From contig JAUYGA010000195.1 of the NCBI GenBank assembly GCA_030690755.1, forward strand, positions 1-23,671: a DNA stretch of 23,671 nt, written 5' to 3'. The position numbers were made by a program, and so were the translations under genes. Position 1 is the stretch's first letter, and each line of letters opens with the position of its first letter. Origin of the DNA: Nanobdellota archaeon (lineage in GTDB: Archaea; Nanobdellota; Nanobdellia; Woesearchaeales; JAUYGA01). The notes beneath the pieces are model-generated. The model was not told the DNA's origin. It worked only from the letters and a program-made list of their open reading frames with translations, and did no database searches. Positions 7,651-15,300 of this stretch are shown here, piece after piece.

Positions 7651-10185
7651 CTAGCTAAGAAAATCCGTTGGTGTAAATGTTCCCATTGGTAATGGTTCTG
7701 GATTTGTTTGATTTTGCTGTCTTGCTTCAATTGTCTTTTCCTCTGCGCTGAATACTCTACTGATAGTTTCATATAAAGTGAGTATTTTTTCTTGGTCAGG
7801 TATTTTTTCTTTTTCTTGATCAAGAAGATAATGACCTGCTCTTACATTTTCAAGTTTTTCTAGATCCTTTAGATGGTTTAAAAGTGGAAAATCCTCTCCT
7901 TCTAAAACAGCCAGCCTGTCATGCAGTATCCCATAGATTTTGTTTTTTTCATGGCCTGTGCCGTTTACTATTTCCTGGCCAATTACCTTTTCGAAATAGA
8001 ACTTTGTAAATCTGAGGAATTCTCTTTCTGCAATGGATGTTGTTCTATCATAATTGCTTTTGTATTTTGATGATATGTATCTTCCGATATCTCTTTGGAG
8101 ATCGTTTATGGTTTCATAGCTGCGCAATTTATCTGATTCTTGCTCCTGTTTGTCTGCGACATGCTGCATTTTTTCTAGCGTTGTCTTCAGATTAAGCAGT
8201 AAACCAACAAAATCAAGATTTATTTTTCTTTCATTTACATCTACTATCTTAGAATATGAACTTTTCAGTATTGATAGCTCTTCTTTTCTTTCTGATTCTA
8301 TTTGTGAATTGTATTGTTCAATTAATTCGTTGATGTTTGAGATGGTTTTTGTTGTCAATTCTTCAAGTTTGCTTTCTGTGTTCTTTCTATATGTTGCCTT
8401 TTGATTGAATTTGAGTTCTATGCTTTTTAGGTTAGTTAGCATGACTGCGCTTTGTCTTCCTAAAGAGTTTGCATCTTCATACAGTTCTTCTGTTTCTTTT
8501 ATCTTTTTTTCAAGTATTGTTTCGCAGTAATTCATAAGAGATTTATGGTTTGTTCCTTCTATGCTTATTTTATCAAGAAGAGAATTGTCATATTTTTGAT
8601 TGATTTGCGCTATTTCTGTTCCAATCTTTTCCTCTAATACTCCCACTACTCCATTATTGTTAAATAACTCGCTGTACAATCCCATTAAATTTCTTGCTTT
8701 TTCCTTTTGTTCTTTCAGATATCTTTGAGCAAATTTAACACTGACTGTCTCTTTAAGCGGAATATCGTCTGTTCTTATTATCAGTTTTTTTCCGAATATC
8801 TTGTCACTTTCTTTAAGAAGTTCGTTTGTGAATACATTGTGTCTGTAATTTTTATTGTCTTTCTGCTCGAGAGTTTTTACATATTGTTCAAGATCTATTC
8901 TAGGCAGCATCATTAATGCGAAGTTTTTGAATTCATCAACAACCCTTAAGCTTTCTCTGTACGTGATTACTGCTTCGTATATCTTGTCAACATTTGCATC
9001 AAAATTCTGTATTAATTTTCCGTTTCTTTCCTCTTCATTGGTTAAGCAGTCTTTTAGGTATCTGCTTATTTTTGTTCTTACGCTTGAATTTTTTCCTTCA
9101 TTCTTGCCGTCAGTTGCTTTGATGCACGGTATTAATTCCGGAGTTATTGGAGAATAAACAAATTGTTTATTGATGTTTATGCGGTGTTTTTCTATGAAAT
9201 ATTTTTCTGCATTCTTTATGTCTTTAGCTGTTGCATCGATGCCTGTTTTTTGTATATTCCCTAAATCGGCATTGGTTAAATTATCTAAACAATTTTCAAG
9301 TGAGCTATTTTGGTTATCTGCTTGTTGTCTATTTAAGCAGTAGGCTCCGATTAGCATTGTTCTGTTGAATGCTGCAAATTTTTCTAAATGTTCTATGCCG
9401 ATTTCGTCTTTAAGAATCTCATAAATTTTTTCAAAGTCTGTCTGTTGTATTGGTTTGAAAGTGGAATTTGTTGAAAGGCGAGGCGCCATCAATACTTCTC
9501 TTAATTTTTCTTTGCTTATGTCCATTATTGTTTCTTCTATTCTTGCGTTGTATTTCAGAGTACTTTCATTTAGGTCAAGTCCAGATAGTTTTTTTATGTT
9601 TTCCGGGGTGTCTTTGATTAGTTTTGTTTTTAGTTCTATAAAATCAGAAGCGAGATTACCAAACGCTTGGTTTAGCGGGCTTTCTTCTTGGTCGCCCATA
9701 AGTTTGCTGTATGTTCTTGGGAGGTCATAATGTTTCTTTGTTGTTATTTGATTGTGTGTTTGTGTTATGCTGAATATGGATTCAAAATATCTTATGGCTT
9801 GGATGCCTGTTAATTCTTTATCCTCTGCTTTTGTTTCGACTAAGTTCATGAGGTCTGTTCTTATCTCTTTTGTGATGTCTTCAAGACTTGTTCTTATTGC
9901 GTCGAAATCTCGTCTGCATAAATCTGTTTCATTAACTTCGTTAATTCTTTGCGCTTGATAAAAAAGGGTGAATGTTTTATTTGCAGCTTCAGAAGCATCT
10001 AGTAAAGAATCATGTTTTGTTTTTAAGAAGTTATCTGCGCGTTTCAGTCTTGTGGATATGTCTCTTTTTATGTCGGTTACATATTCTGGCTGTTTTTCGA
10101 TTACTTCTTTTCCTTTATTGATAAGTCTTTGTACTAGCCTTGTTGTGCCGCTTCCGTGTTCTGGTTCTGGTAAAAGTCCTATCAT
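7651..10185 (-). CDS. Large helical protein of unknown function
   Basis: 844 residues with a start preceded by GGAAG. I do not recognise the family. The composition is rich in Lys, Glu, Leu, Asn and Ile with few Pro, Gly or Cys. Long stretches look helical or coiled-coil (for example about 10-80, and the region around KKIKETEELYEDANSLG through ESKLEELTTKTISNINELIEQYN). No signal peptide, membrane segment, Walker motif or catalytic signature is visible. The C-terminus is a short Pro/Gln/Thr-rich tail (NQTNPEPLPMGTFTPTDF). It lies between a small membrane protein and the class A PBP, all on the minus strand, but has its own likely promoter and an approximately 170-base leader. A cytoplasmic structural or scaffold role is possible but not shown. 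Confidence 0.85.
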   Translation of the reverse strand: MIGLLPEPEHGSGTTRLVQRLINKGKEVIEKQPEYVTDIKRDISTRLKRADNFLKTKHDSLLDASEAANKTFTLFYQAQRINEVNETDLCRRDFDAIRTSLEDITKEIRTDLMNLVETKAEDKELTGIQAIRYFESIFSITQTHNQITTKKHYDLPRTYSKLMGDQEESPLNQAFGNLASDFIELKTKLIKDTPENIKKLSGLDLNESTLKYNARIEETIMDISKEKLREVLMAPRLSTNSTFKPIQQTDFEKIYEILKDEIGIEHLEKFAAFNRTMLIGAYCLNRQQADNQNSSLENCLDNLTNADLGNIQKTGIDATAKDIKNAEKYFIEKHRININKQFVYSPITPELIPCIKATDGKNEGKNSSVRTKISRYLKDCLTNEEERNGKLIQNFDANVDKIYEAVITYRESLRVVDEFKNFALMMLPRIDLEQYVKTLEQKDNKNYRHNVFTNELLKESDKIFGKKLIIRTDDIPLKETVSVKFAQRYLKEQKEKARNLMGLYSELFNNNGVVGVLEEKIGTEIAQINQKYDNSLLDKISIEGTNHKSLMNYCETILEKKIKETEELYEDANSLGRQSAVMLTNLKSIELKFNQKATYRKNTESKLEELTTKTISNINELIEQYNSQIESERKEELSILKSSYSKIVDVNERKINLDFVGLLLNLKTTLEKMQHVADKQEQESDKLRSYETINDLQRDIGRYISSKYKSNYDRTTSIAEREFLRFTKFYFEKVIGQEIVNGTGHEKNKIYGILHDRLAVLEGEDFPLLNHLKDLEKLENVRAGHYLLDQEKEKIPDQEKILTLYETISRVFSAEEKTIEARQQNQTNPEPLPMGTFTPTDFLS

Positions 10186-10358
10186 TTTTCTTCCGGTTTT
10201 GTTAGTTTATTTTTTGATTTTTATTTTTGAATATTGCCTGGACCCGGTTTGATTTTTTTTGGCTTTTTATCCTTACCAGTTCAGATAAACGGATTTAGCA
10301 GGCTTTTATCTTCCCTATAGCCGGTCCTTTGGCTGGTTATAATCTATTCGCCATCTAT
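10186..10358 (-). promoter_or_regulatory. Long foldable 5' leader of the 844-residue gene
   Basis: GGACCCGG (10240-10247) can pair with CCGGTCC (10321-10327) with one bulge, and GCCTG (10236-10240) with CAGGC (10299-10303). The two pairings interleave, so they would form a pseudoknot or alternate folds. A near-direct repeat GGCTTTTTATCC / GGCTTTTATC lies between them. No known riboswitch is recognised. Confidence 0.3.
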
Positions 10359-10380
10359 TCCTATTGATTGTCTTAATCCC

Positions 10381-10396
10381 TTTTTAAATCTTTTGG
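10381..10396 (-). promoter_or_regulatory. BRE/TATA-like promoter of the 844-residue gene
   Basis: The minus strand reads CCAAAAGATTTAAAAA: an A-rich BRE followed by a TATA-like box. Initiation would be near 10358, about 170 bases before the start codon. Confidence 0.5.
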
Positions 10397-10469
10397 TTTT
10401 TTAATCATTATAAAGTGGTGAATTAAAATATTCCTTTTTTATCAGTTTTTATCTTTTTTTTATTCGCTT

Positions 10470-11081
10470 TTATCTTCTATTTATTTTGTTTTCTATTATT
10501 TTTTCATTGTATCTTCTGTGCCAGTCGACTATCATTTTACTGGCAGTCAACATAACTTTTAGCCCTTCATGCACATAATAACTCGGTTCAAATTTTTCGA
10601 CATCTGAATTGTTAATCAGAAAATAGTATGCTATAGACGATACCGCTGCCGCAATCGGAAGGGCATACTTGTTGATTTTATCCTCTAACTGAGATGGTAT
10701 GTAATTCTTAGAGCAGGTCTTTGAACAATAGCTCATAAGATATAAGTCATATATTGCGCTGTATATTGTGATTCCATTTATTGCTTTGCTGAAAGAATGC
10801 GTTAACAGGTTGGCTGCAGTGCCTATCGCAAGACCTCTGTCTGCGATGTTATCGTATGAATTCAGATGGTTTCTTAGGTTTTGTTCCTCTTTTAGTTTTT
10901 CTCGTATTTTAGTTATTTCTTTATAATGATCTGAACTTGTGCTAGAATATCTGTTTTTACCAACTCCTTCCAGATAGTTTCTTTTTTTGGTTTTTTTATC
11001 TGGTTCTGGCGATAAGAGATTTTTTGCTGTTTGGCCTAGTGCTGCAATTATTTGTTCTAGTTTAGATTCTGAGTTGGTCAT
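10470..11081 (-). CDS. Small predicted membrane protein of unknown function
   Basis: 203 residues, start preceded by AAGGGGACT. The first 80 or so residues are charged and probably cytoplasmic (Lys-rich KKTKKRN, then a helical KEITKIREKLKEEQN). Hydrophobic stretches follow at about 85-125 (AIGTAANLL through ITIYSAIYDLYLMSY) and about 139-158 (YALPIAAAVSSIAYYFLI), with a weaker one near 170-185. A CSKTCSK pair of cysteines sits between the first two. I do not recognise a family. It is on the same strand as its neighbours but has its own BRE/TATA box and a repeat-bearing leader, so it is probably transcribed alone or heads a unit with the gene downstream. Confidence 0.75.
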   Translation of the reverse strand: MTNSESKLEQIIAALGQTAKNLLSPEPDKKTKKRNYLEGVGKNRYSSTSSDHYKEITKIREKLKEEQNLRNHLNSYDNIADRGLAIGTAANLLTHSFSKAINGITIYSAIYDLYLMSYCSKTCSKNYIPSQLEDKINKYALPIAAAVSSIAYYFLINNSDVEKFEPSYYVHEGLKVMLTASKMIVDWHRRYNEKIIENKINRR

Positions 11082-11137
11082 TTATGAGTCCCCTTAATTG
11101 TTCTTAAGTTTGATTTATTTTATTGTTGATTGCTGGC

Positions 11138-11181
11138 TTGTGTTATTTGATATTGTTCGATTGTGTTAGTTGATATTGCTC
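11138..11181 (-). repeat. Two direct repeats in the leader of the small membrane protein gene
   Basis: Two 21-base units (11138-11158 and 11161-11181) match at 19 of 21 positions with a period of 23. Each contains TTGATATTG. They lie between the TATA box at 11211-11224 and the start codon at 11081, so they could be a protein-binding site in DNA or RNA. Confidence 0.5.
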
Positions 11182-11210
11182 AACAATGTCTTAGAAAAAG
11201 CTATTTTCAT

Positions 11211-11224
11211 TTATAAATCTTTCT
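11211..11224 (-). promoter_or_regulatory. BRE/TATA promoter of the small membrane protein gene
   Basis: The minus strand reads AGAAAGATTTATAA, identical to the box upstream of the PBP gene. Predicted initiation is near 11187, leaving a leader of about 105 bases. Confidence 0.65.
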
Positions 11225-11289
11225 TTTTTGTTACTGCTTTTTAGTGGTGAATATGTGTTTTGTATGGCTTTTAATTATCTTAACTTCAT

Positions 11290-11757
11290 TCAACTGTAAT
11301 ATTTTGTTTCAAGTGCCTGCACGAGTTCGTCAATTCTTTTCCAGCAAGTGAGTCCGTCTTCCTGTGTTTTATTGAATCCTTTCCTCTTTATCCAAAACTT
11401 GTCATTTATTGAATTTGTCGCAAGAGCATCCTTGCCTTCAATAGTGCCAATCTCTGCAGCTTTTTTCAGCAGCAGTGTTCCACTGCCATTTTTTTCAGAG
11501 GCAATGAAATCTACCCCTAAGCAATCTGCAGAACTCATAAAATCCGGCAAGCCATACTTATGAAAATCCAATTTGTAGATAAGAACTCCATTAACAATCC
11601 TGTTTTCTACAGCAACCAATGTGTTTTTCCATTGATGTTCTGGAATGCTCGGCCGAAAATAAGCAGTCAGATTTCTTTTTAAGAGGGCATGCGCCTGTCT
11701 TGCTTCATAGACGCATTCTATGTGTCTGACTTCAGGTTCGTATATTGGTTTATGCAT
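11290..11757 (-). CDS. GNAT-like acetyltransferase domain protein
   Basis: 155 residues. The region SEKNGSGTLLLKKAAEIG (87-104) fits GNAT motif A, where a Gly-rich loop binds the pyrophosphate of acetyl-CoA. NDKFWIKRKGF (118-128) fits the following motif B with the usual aromatic-x-x-x-GF ending. The N-terminal half would hold the first strands and helices. Known for the family: acetyl transfer to an amine, on small molecules or proteins; the substrate cannot be read here. The start is preceded by AAGAGA and an AT-rich stretch. It lies 72 bases downstream of the GH15-like gene on the same strand and could share its transcript. The motif A loop is looser than the canonical QxxGxG/A, so this is a moderate call. 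Confidence 0.6.
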   Translation of the reverse strand: MHKPIYEPEVRHIECVYEARQAHALLKRNLTAYFRPSIPEHQWKNTLVAVENRIVNGVLIYKLDFHKYGLPDFMSSADCLGVDFIASEKNGSGTLLLKKAAEIGTIEGKDALATNSINDKFWIKRKGFNKTQEDGLTCWKRIDELVQALETKYYS

Positions 11758-11829
11758 TTTTTCTCTTAAATCTTTGAGATTTTTATATTTTGAATTTATT
11801 TTATTTTAGATTTTTGGATTTATTCTAGT

Positions 11830-12888
11830 TTAGCTTTTAATCCTTTCTGCAACTACAAACAGGCTCTGGCTCCATCCTAATGGTGTGTTCTCATTGTGCT
11901 TGTCTGTGTTCCTGAAATATAATTCAGGCAGCTCGTCATTATCATTGAATGCAGCATATGTCATCTTCATGAATTTGAGATATTTGTTTTCATTTCCTAG
12001 TTTTTTATAAATTATTGCTAACCATGGCAGACCCATTGTCCATTCTGGCTCGCCTAGCTCGTGATTGTAATATTGATCGCCGATATATCTGAGAACGCCT
12101 TTTTGTTTTAATAGTTTTTCCTCAACATTTTTCAGGATTGCATTTCTTTGTTCTTCTGTCACAATCTCGTAAGGATATATCAAAGAAAGTAATGCAAGAT
12201 CTACCTCTTTTGTTTCAGATTCTCTCGGCAAAAGTTCTTTTAAGGTTTTGATTCCAAGACTTATCAAATCAGGATTGACATTTGCCAGTTTATTTTTTTT
12301 GATCTTTATCAAGCCTGCTACGCACGCTCCGACAGATGATGCATGGACTTCTTCATTTTCTTCCCACATTCCATTGTCTTTGTCATGCCAGTATTCTATT
12401 GCTTCTAAGTACCATACTAACTTCTGGATTATTCTTTTATCATTTTCATTCTTGATTATGCCGAGTCCTTTCTCTTCTAAATCTGCAATTTTGAAAAGGA
12501 ATGCGCCTACTGCGTCGTTTTGTTTATTTCCCCAGTCTTCCCAGAATTCCTCTAATGTTGATGGATTGAAACGCGCATGGATGTATCTGTGTTTTTCTTT
12601 AGGGAATGGCTGCTTTATCATCCAGTCTATTTTATTTTCATGTTTTAGAAAAATGTCAAGTAAAGCCCTATATGCTTTAATCAACTTGAGTTTGTCCTCG
12701 TTGTTTTGCGAGTGTTCAAGAGCAAGACTTTCATAGATATTGTCGCGAATCCATGCTTTGTCATATCCTGTTTTTACTTTTAGAGAAGAAGCAGACATCA
12801 GGCCAGATGAATGTTGCATATTTCTGATTAATGAAAGTGATTTTTCAAGCTTTTTTCTAACATTAGAACTTGTTTTTATTTTGACCAC
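11830..12888 (-). CDS. GH15-family glucoamylase-like glycoside hydrolase
   Basis: 352 residues of (alpha/alpha)6 type, GTG start. WIRDN (46-50) near the N-terminus, FWEDWGNKQNDAVG (115-128), GMWEENEEVHASSVGA (173-188) with the probable catalytic acid at E176/E177, and LPELYFRNT...NTPLGWSQSLFV (320-344) with the likely second acid at E322 follow the GH15 order. It lacks the N-terminal beta-sandwich of secreted prokaryotic glucoamylases and has no signal peptide, so it should act in the cytoplasm. Known for the family: release of glucose from the non-reducing ends of alpha-glucans, or trehalase or dextran activity in some members. With the glycogen genes at the start of the window, glycogen or maltodextrin breakdown is the likely role. 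It starts 16 bases after the preceding gene, so the two are probably an operon. Confidence 0.82.
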   Translation of the reverse strand: MVKIKTSSNVRKKLEKSLSLIRNMQHSSGLMSASSLKVKTGYDKAWIRDNIYESLALEHSQNNEDKLKLIKAYRALLDIFLKHENKIDWMIKQPFPKEKHRYIHARFNPSTLEEFWEDWGNKQNDAVGAFLFKIADLEEKGLGIIKNENDKRIIQKLVWYLEAIEYWHDKDNGMWEENEEVHASSVGACVAGLIKIKKNKLANVNPDLISLGIKTLKELLPRESETKEVDLALLSLIYPYEIVTEEQRNAILKNVEEKLLKQKGVLRYIGDQYYNHELGEPEWTMGLPWLAIIYKKLGNENKYLKFMKMTYAAFNDNDELPELYFRNTDKHNENTPLGWSQSLFVVAERIKS

Positions 12889-12904
12889 CCTGATAATTGA
12901 AAAA

Positions 12905-13447
12905 TTAAGCTAGGTGTATCTGTTCTCCACCCACGAAAAGATCCAGACAGTTGTTTTTATTCTCAGTTGTATTGAAACTTGTTGAAGAATATTGGGATTT
13001 TGCTCTTTGTTTATTACTTGATACGACTTCAAGATTGCAGGATATTCCACGAAAAAGTATATCTTCTGAACTTCCTAAGGTTTCTAAATCCAGCAAAGAG
13101 TTTTGCATGCGTGAAACTTCAGGAGATGATGGATCATAGCCTTTTTTTAATGCTGCTGTTTCAAAGTATTTGTCAGGAGGTCCATAAGTTAGATATCCAT
13201 CCTCAAAAAAATCAGGATTGTTTATTGCTTCCCTTAGAATGTTTTTTATCTCTTTAAGCTTGTGTGTGTCTCCTTTCTCGTTTGCGTCAAATGTATGCAT
13301 AACAATAGATAATCCTGAGTGGCCCAGTCGAGTGCAGTCCATATCAAATTTTAAGGCTGCTTTTACACCATCTCTTTTTGCGACTTTATAGAGTGCTTTC
13401 ATGTATTGAACTGTATTTGATAATTCTTCTTTTATTGGATTACCCAT
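12905..13447 (-). CDS. Unknown protein with a weak, C-terminally short ADP-ribosyltransferase-like pattern
   Basis: 180 residues when started at the ATG at 13447, which has a strong GGGAGGTGG site; a GTG three codons upstream lies within that site and is unlikely. I do not firmly recognise the family. The C-terminal part has RMQNSLLDLETL..., then ILFRGIS (R133-G134) and YSSTSF (S154-F158), an order reminiscent of R-S-E ADP-ribosyltransferases (aromatic-RG, then STS). The protein ends at residue 180, before where their ExE motif would lie, so it would be inactive or a different fold. The gene heads a likely two-gene operon with the GH15-like enzyme and has its own BRE/TATA box. No membrane segment or signal peptide is visible. 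Confidence 0.75.
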   Translation of the reverse strand: MGNPIKEELSNTVQYMKALYKVAKRDGVKAALKFDMDCTRLGHSGLSIVMHTFDANEKGDTHKLKEIKNILREAINNPDFFEDGYLTYGPPDKYFETAALKKGYDPSSPEVSRMQNSLLDLETLGSSEDILFRGISCNLEVVSSNKQRAKSQYSSTSFNTTENKNNCLDLFVGGEQIHLA

Positions 13448-13452
13448 CAAAA

Positions 13453-13461
13453 CCACCTCCC
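13453..13461 (-). promoter_or_regulatory. Strong Shine-Dalgarno site fixing the start of the 180-residue gene
   Basis: The minus strand reads GGGAGGTGG five bases before the ATG at 13447. It overlaps the in-frame GTG at 13456, which argues for the ATG as the true start. Confidence 0.7.
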
Positions 13462-13497
13462 AATGGTCTACTTCTATAACGTATGAATGAATTACTA

Positions 13498-13510
13498 TTT
13501 AAATCTTTCT
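13498..13510 (-). promoter_or_regulatory. BRE/TATA promoter of the 180-residue gene
   Basis: The minus strand reads AGAAAGATTTAAA, a near-copy of the boxes at 7451, 11211 and 23206. Predicted initiation is near 13474, a leader of about 27 bases. Confidence 0.6.
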
Positions 13511-13803
13511 ATTTTTTGTTACTATGTAGTTGTAAAAATGGCTTTTTTAATCTTTTTCTTATGTGGTTCTTTGAGGTTCTTTGAATGTTTGTCGTCTGTA
13601 TTTGAAGGGTGTTTGCACGCGGTTTAAGGGCGGTTTTAGTCTTCATTTCTCCATCAGAAACAGACTACTACTCCACAGGAAACAAGGGTGTTTTCTTAAC
13701 TTTATAAAGGTAAAAATAACTCAGATTCGGCATTTTTTACGAATTTATGTATGAAATTAAGTTTCTTTCAGACGTACTAAATGCCTACAATGCTACCTCA
13801 GTA

Positions 13804-13815
13804 TACTAATTAGTA
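13804..13815. promoter_or_regulatory. Perfect palindrome, candidate operator
   Basis: TACTAATTAGTA is its own reverse complement over 12 bases. It lies just upstream of the TATA box at 13819-13826 and shares its TACTA half with the larger palindrome downstream. Confidence 0.5.
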
Positions 13816-13818
13816 ACA

Positions 13819-13826
13819 TTTATATA
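13819..13826 (+). promoter_or_regulatory. TATA box of the leader and winged-helix transcript
   Basis: TTTATATA. Initiation about 25 bases downstream would fall near 13848, exactly where the foldable leader begins with ATTGGC. Confidence 0.55.
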
Positions 13827-13843
13827 CTAGTTTAACTAGTATA
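13823..13843. promoter_or_regulatory. Near-perfect inverted repeat, candidate repressor operator
   Basis: Arms TATACTAGTT (13823-13832) and AACTAGTATA (13834-13843) are perfect reverse complements around one T. The site overlaps the TATA box and reaches almost to the predicted start of transcription, so a bound dimer would block initiation. The winged-helix protein encoded downstream is the obvious candidate. Confidence 0.6.
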
Positions 13844-13849
13844 TTCTAT

Positions 13850-13950
13850 ATTGGCAAACAACAAGTCGAACGAAATTCGACGAAGTTCACGTCGATAAAA
13901 CATGTCGGTGAAGCCAATGCTTAGGTTCATGAAACCATGAAAACTGAGCC
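13850..13950 (+). ncRNA. Foldable 5' leader or small RNA upstream of the winged-helix gene
   Basis: ATTGGC (13850-13855) pairs GCCAAT (13913-13918), enclosing hairpin GTCGAA/TTCGAC (13865-13870 with 13876-13881, loop CGAAA) and TTCAC (13886-13890) with GTGAA (13908-13912): a three-way-junction layout. Directly after it GCTTAG (13919-13924) pairs CTGAGC (13944-13949), enclosing TTCATG/CATGAA with an AAAC loop. It starts at the predicted transcription start and ends about 100 bases before the coding region. No known RNA family is recognised. Confidence 0.45.
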
Positions 13951-14049
13951 GAGTAGCACTAACAAAGATTAAACAAAACTGAGCCTGTAAAAATTTAAAA
14001 AAAGAGGTGCAGCAAAAAGTAATCATGGCAGCAAGATGGAAGGAAGAAA

Positions 14050-14490
14050 ATGGTAATGTTATTTGACCTTTACAATTTACCAGACGACATATATGAAGTG
14101 ATTTTTGCTACCGAACAACAAGTGTTGGTCGGCAAACTGCTGATTGAAGAGCTTAAAGAAAACGGCGGCGAGATTGACAAAACAACGATGTCATTGTTCG
14201 CGACAAAACTTCATGAAGGTAAAATCACAATCAGAGTAGATGACCCTCCGTTCCGCGGCAAAGAAATCAAGATATCATACAACAAAAGACAATTTTACGA
14301 TCGCATCCTGACGCCGATGAAAGGCATGGGACTTATCGAGTATGATATGTACAAAAAAACATACAAGTTGAGCGACAAGTTGAACAAAGTTATGACAAAA
14401 ATTGGAATAATGTGGATGACTGAGCTTAGACGGCCAGCGCACATGCATTTCATAAAAAAACAAGAAAACACAAATGGTTTTAAAGTTTAA
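14050..14490 (+). CDS. Winged helix-turn-helix DNA-binding protein, probable transcription regulator
   Basis: 146 residues with GGAAGG upstream of the ATG; a second ATG lies two codons later. The N-terminal part has an amphipathic helix region (TEQQVLVGKLLIEELKENGG) and helices around KTTMSLFATKLHEG. The central section YDRILTPMKGMGLIEYDM followed by YKLSDKLNKVMTKIGIMW fits a recognition helix and wing of archaeal winged-helix proteins. The tail is basic. No ligand-binding or membrane domain is visible. Two palindromes and a foldable leader lie between its TATA box and the start codon, so self-repression is likely. The protein family is inferred from pattern only; its targets are unknown. Confidence 0.7.
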   Translation: MVMLFDLYNLPDDIYEVIFATEQQVLVGKLLIEELKENGGEIDKTTMSLFATKLHEGKITIRVDDPPFRGKEIKISYNKRQFYDRILTPMKGMGLIEYDMYKKTYKLSDKLNKVMTKIGIMWMTELRRPAHMHFIKKQENTNGFKV

Positions 14491-14717
14491 AAAACAAATT
14501 TCAAAAACAAAAACAACAAAAACAAAAATTAAAACAAAAATTTCAAAATAAAATTAAAATAAAAAATTAAAAAAGATTCAGAAGAGCGAATAAAGAGCAT
14601 AAACAAAGCAACAAGAGCAGCAGTCCCCAAAGAATAGATTGGATTGAACGATTGGGAAAAATGCTTTTTTTAAGAATTAGATGTTAAACCCCCCATTTTT
14701 GAAAAACAAGCTAGCGT

Positions 14718-14737
14718 TAGCTATCTTCCGATAGCTA
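14718..14737. other. Perfect 8-bp hairpin
   Basis: TAGCTATC and GATAGCTA are separated by TTCC. It lies some 230 bases after the winged-helix stop. It has no T-run behind it, so it does not look like an intrinsic terminator. Confidence 0.5.
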
Positions 14738-14778
14738 TCGAGAATCATTTTCATAATTATCCACTGTAAGATCGAGGA

Positions 14779-14898
14779 TGAGAAAAATCATAAAAATCGT
14801 TTCATGATCAACAGAGGCTCCCTGCAGTCCTCTTTTTTCTCACCTACCACCCCACAACAAAATCAGGGAGCCGCTGACTTTAACCAAGTTTAAGGTCA
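14779..14898 (+). ncRNA. Possible pseudoknotted RNA region
   Basis: TGAGAAAAA (14779-14787) can pair TTTTTCTCA (14834-14842), while GGCTCCCTG (14816-14824) pairs perfectly with CAGGGAGCC (14864-14872); the pairings interleave as in an H-type pseudoknot. A further hairpin follows, TGACTTTAA (14875-14883) with TTAAGGTCA (14890-14898). No match to SRP RNA, RNase P RNA or tRNA signatures is seen. Confidence 0.35.
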
Positions 14899-15167
14899 CA
14901 TCACACTCGAAAGCCTTTTACAGACGAACCTATAACATCAACGACAGACGCAACAAGGAAAAACCAGGAAATAGCTAAGACAAGAATGCCAAAAGCGATC
15001 TTGTTATGGCTGACAACGAGATAAGATATTAGTGATTTGTTAAGACACAAAGTTGCCAAAATAAGTTGATGCGAATAAAACATAAAACCAAAACAGCAAT
15101 CAAAGAATAAAAACATACATTCTCTGGTTCATAAGGTAAAAAATTGTGTTAGATATGCATATGTGAA

Positions 15168-15190
15168 AGATGATTCGTGAAATATCATCT
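15168..15190. other. Inverted repeat beside a 10-base palindrome
   Basis: AGATGAT (15168-15174) and ATCATCT (15184-15190) are perfect reverse complements with a nine-base loop. The palindrome ATATGCATAT (15153-15162) lies five bases before. They may be a regulatory site for a transcript starting further right; no partner protein is known. Confidence 0.35.
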
Positions 15191-15300
15191 ATAGTTTGAT
15201 TCGATAATTTGCGTAAAAATGAAGCAGAAGCATTAACACATTAAAAAACAAAAAACACATCGGAAAAAACCTTATAATCTGCGTAGGCCAAGTGTTTAAA

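Noticed and set aside
12248..12736. 162-residue plus-strand ORF
   Set aside because: It is antisense to the GH15-like gene, whose motifs are clear; the translated product is a composition shadow.
13509..13646. 45-residue very basic reverse-strand ORF with GGAG before the ATG and a TATA-like box near 13701
   Set aside because: It runs through the BRE/TATA box of the next gene and shows no recognisable family. It is kept only as a remote possibility.
14580..14900. SRP RNA, RNase P RNA or tRNA in the geneless region
   Set aside because: The conserved motifs of these RNAs, including the T-loop GGTTCRA pattern, are not seen.
14901..15116. 71-residue reverse-strand ORF with two hydrophobic stretches
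   Set aside because: The plus strand is A-rich here, which gives Phe/Leu/Ser/Val-rich reverse ORFs by composition. There is no ribosome site or TATA box, so it is probably spurious.
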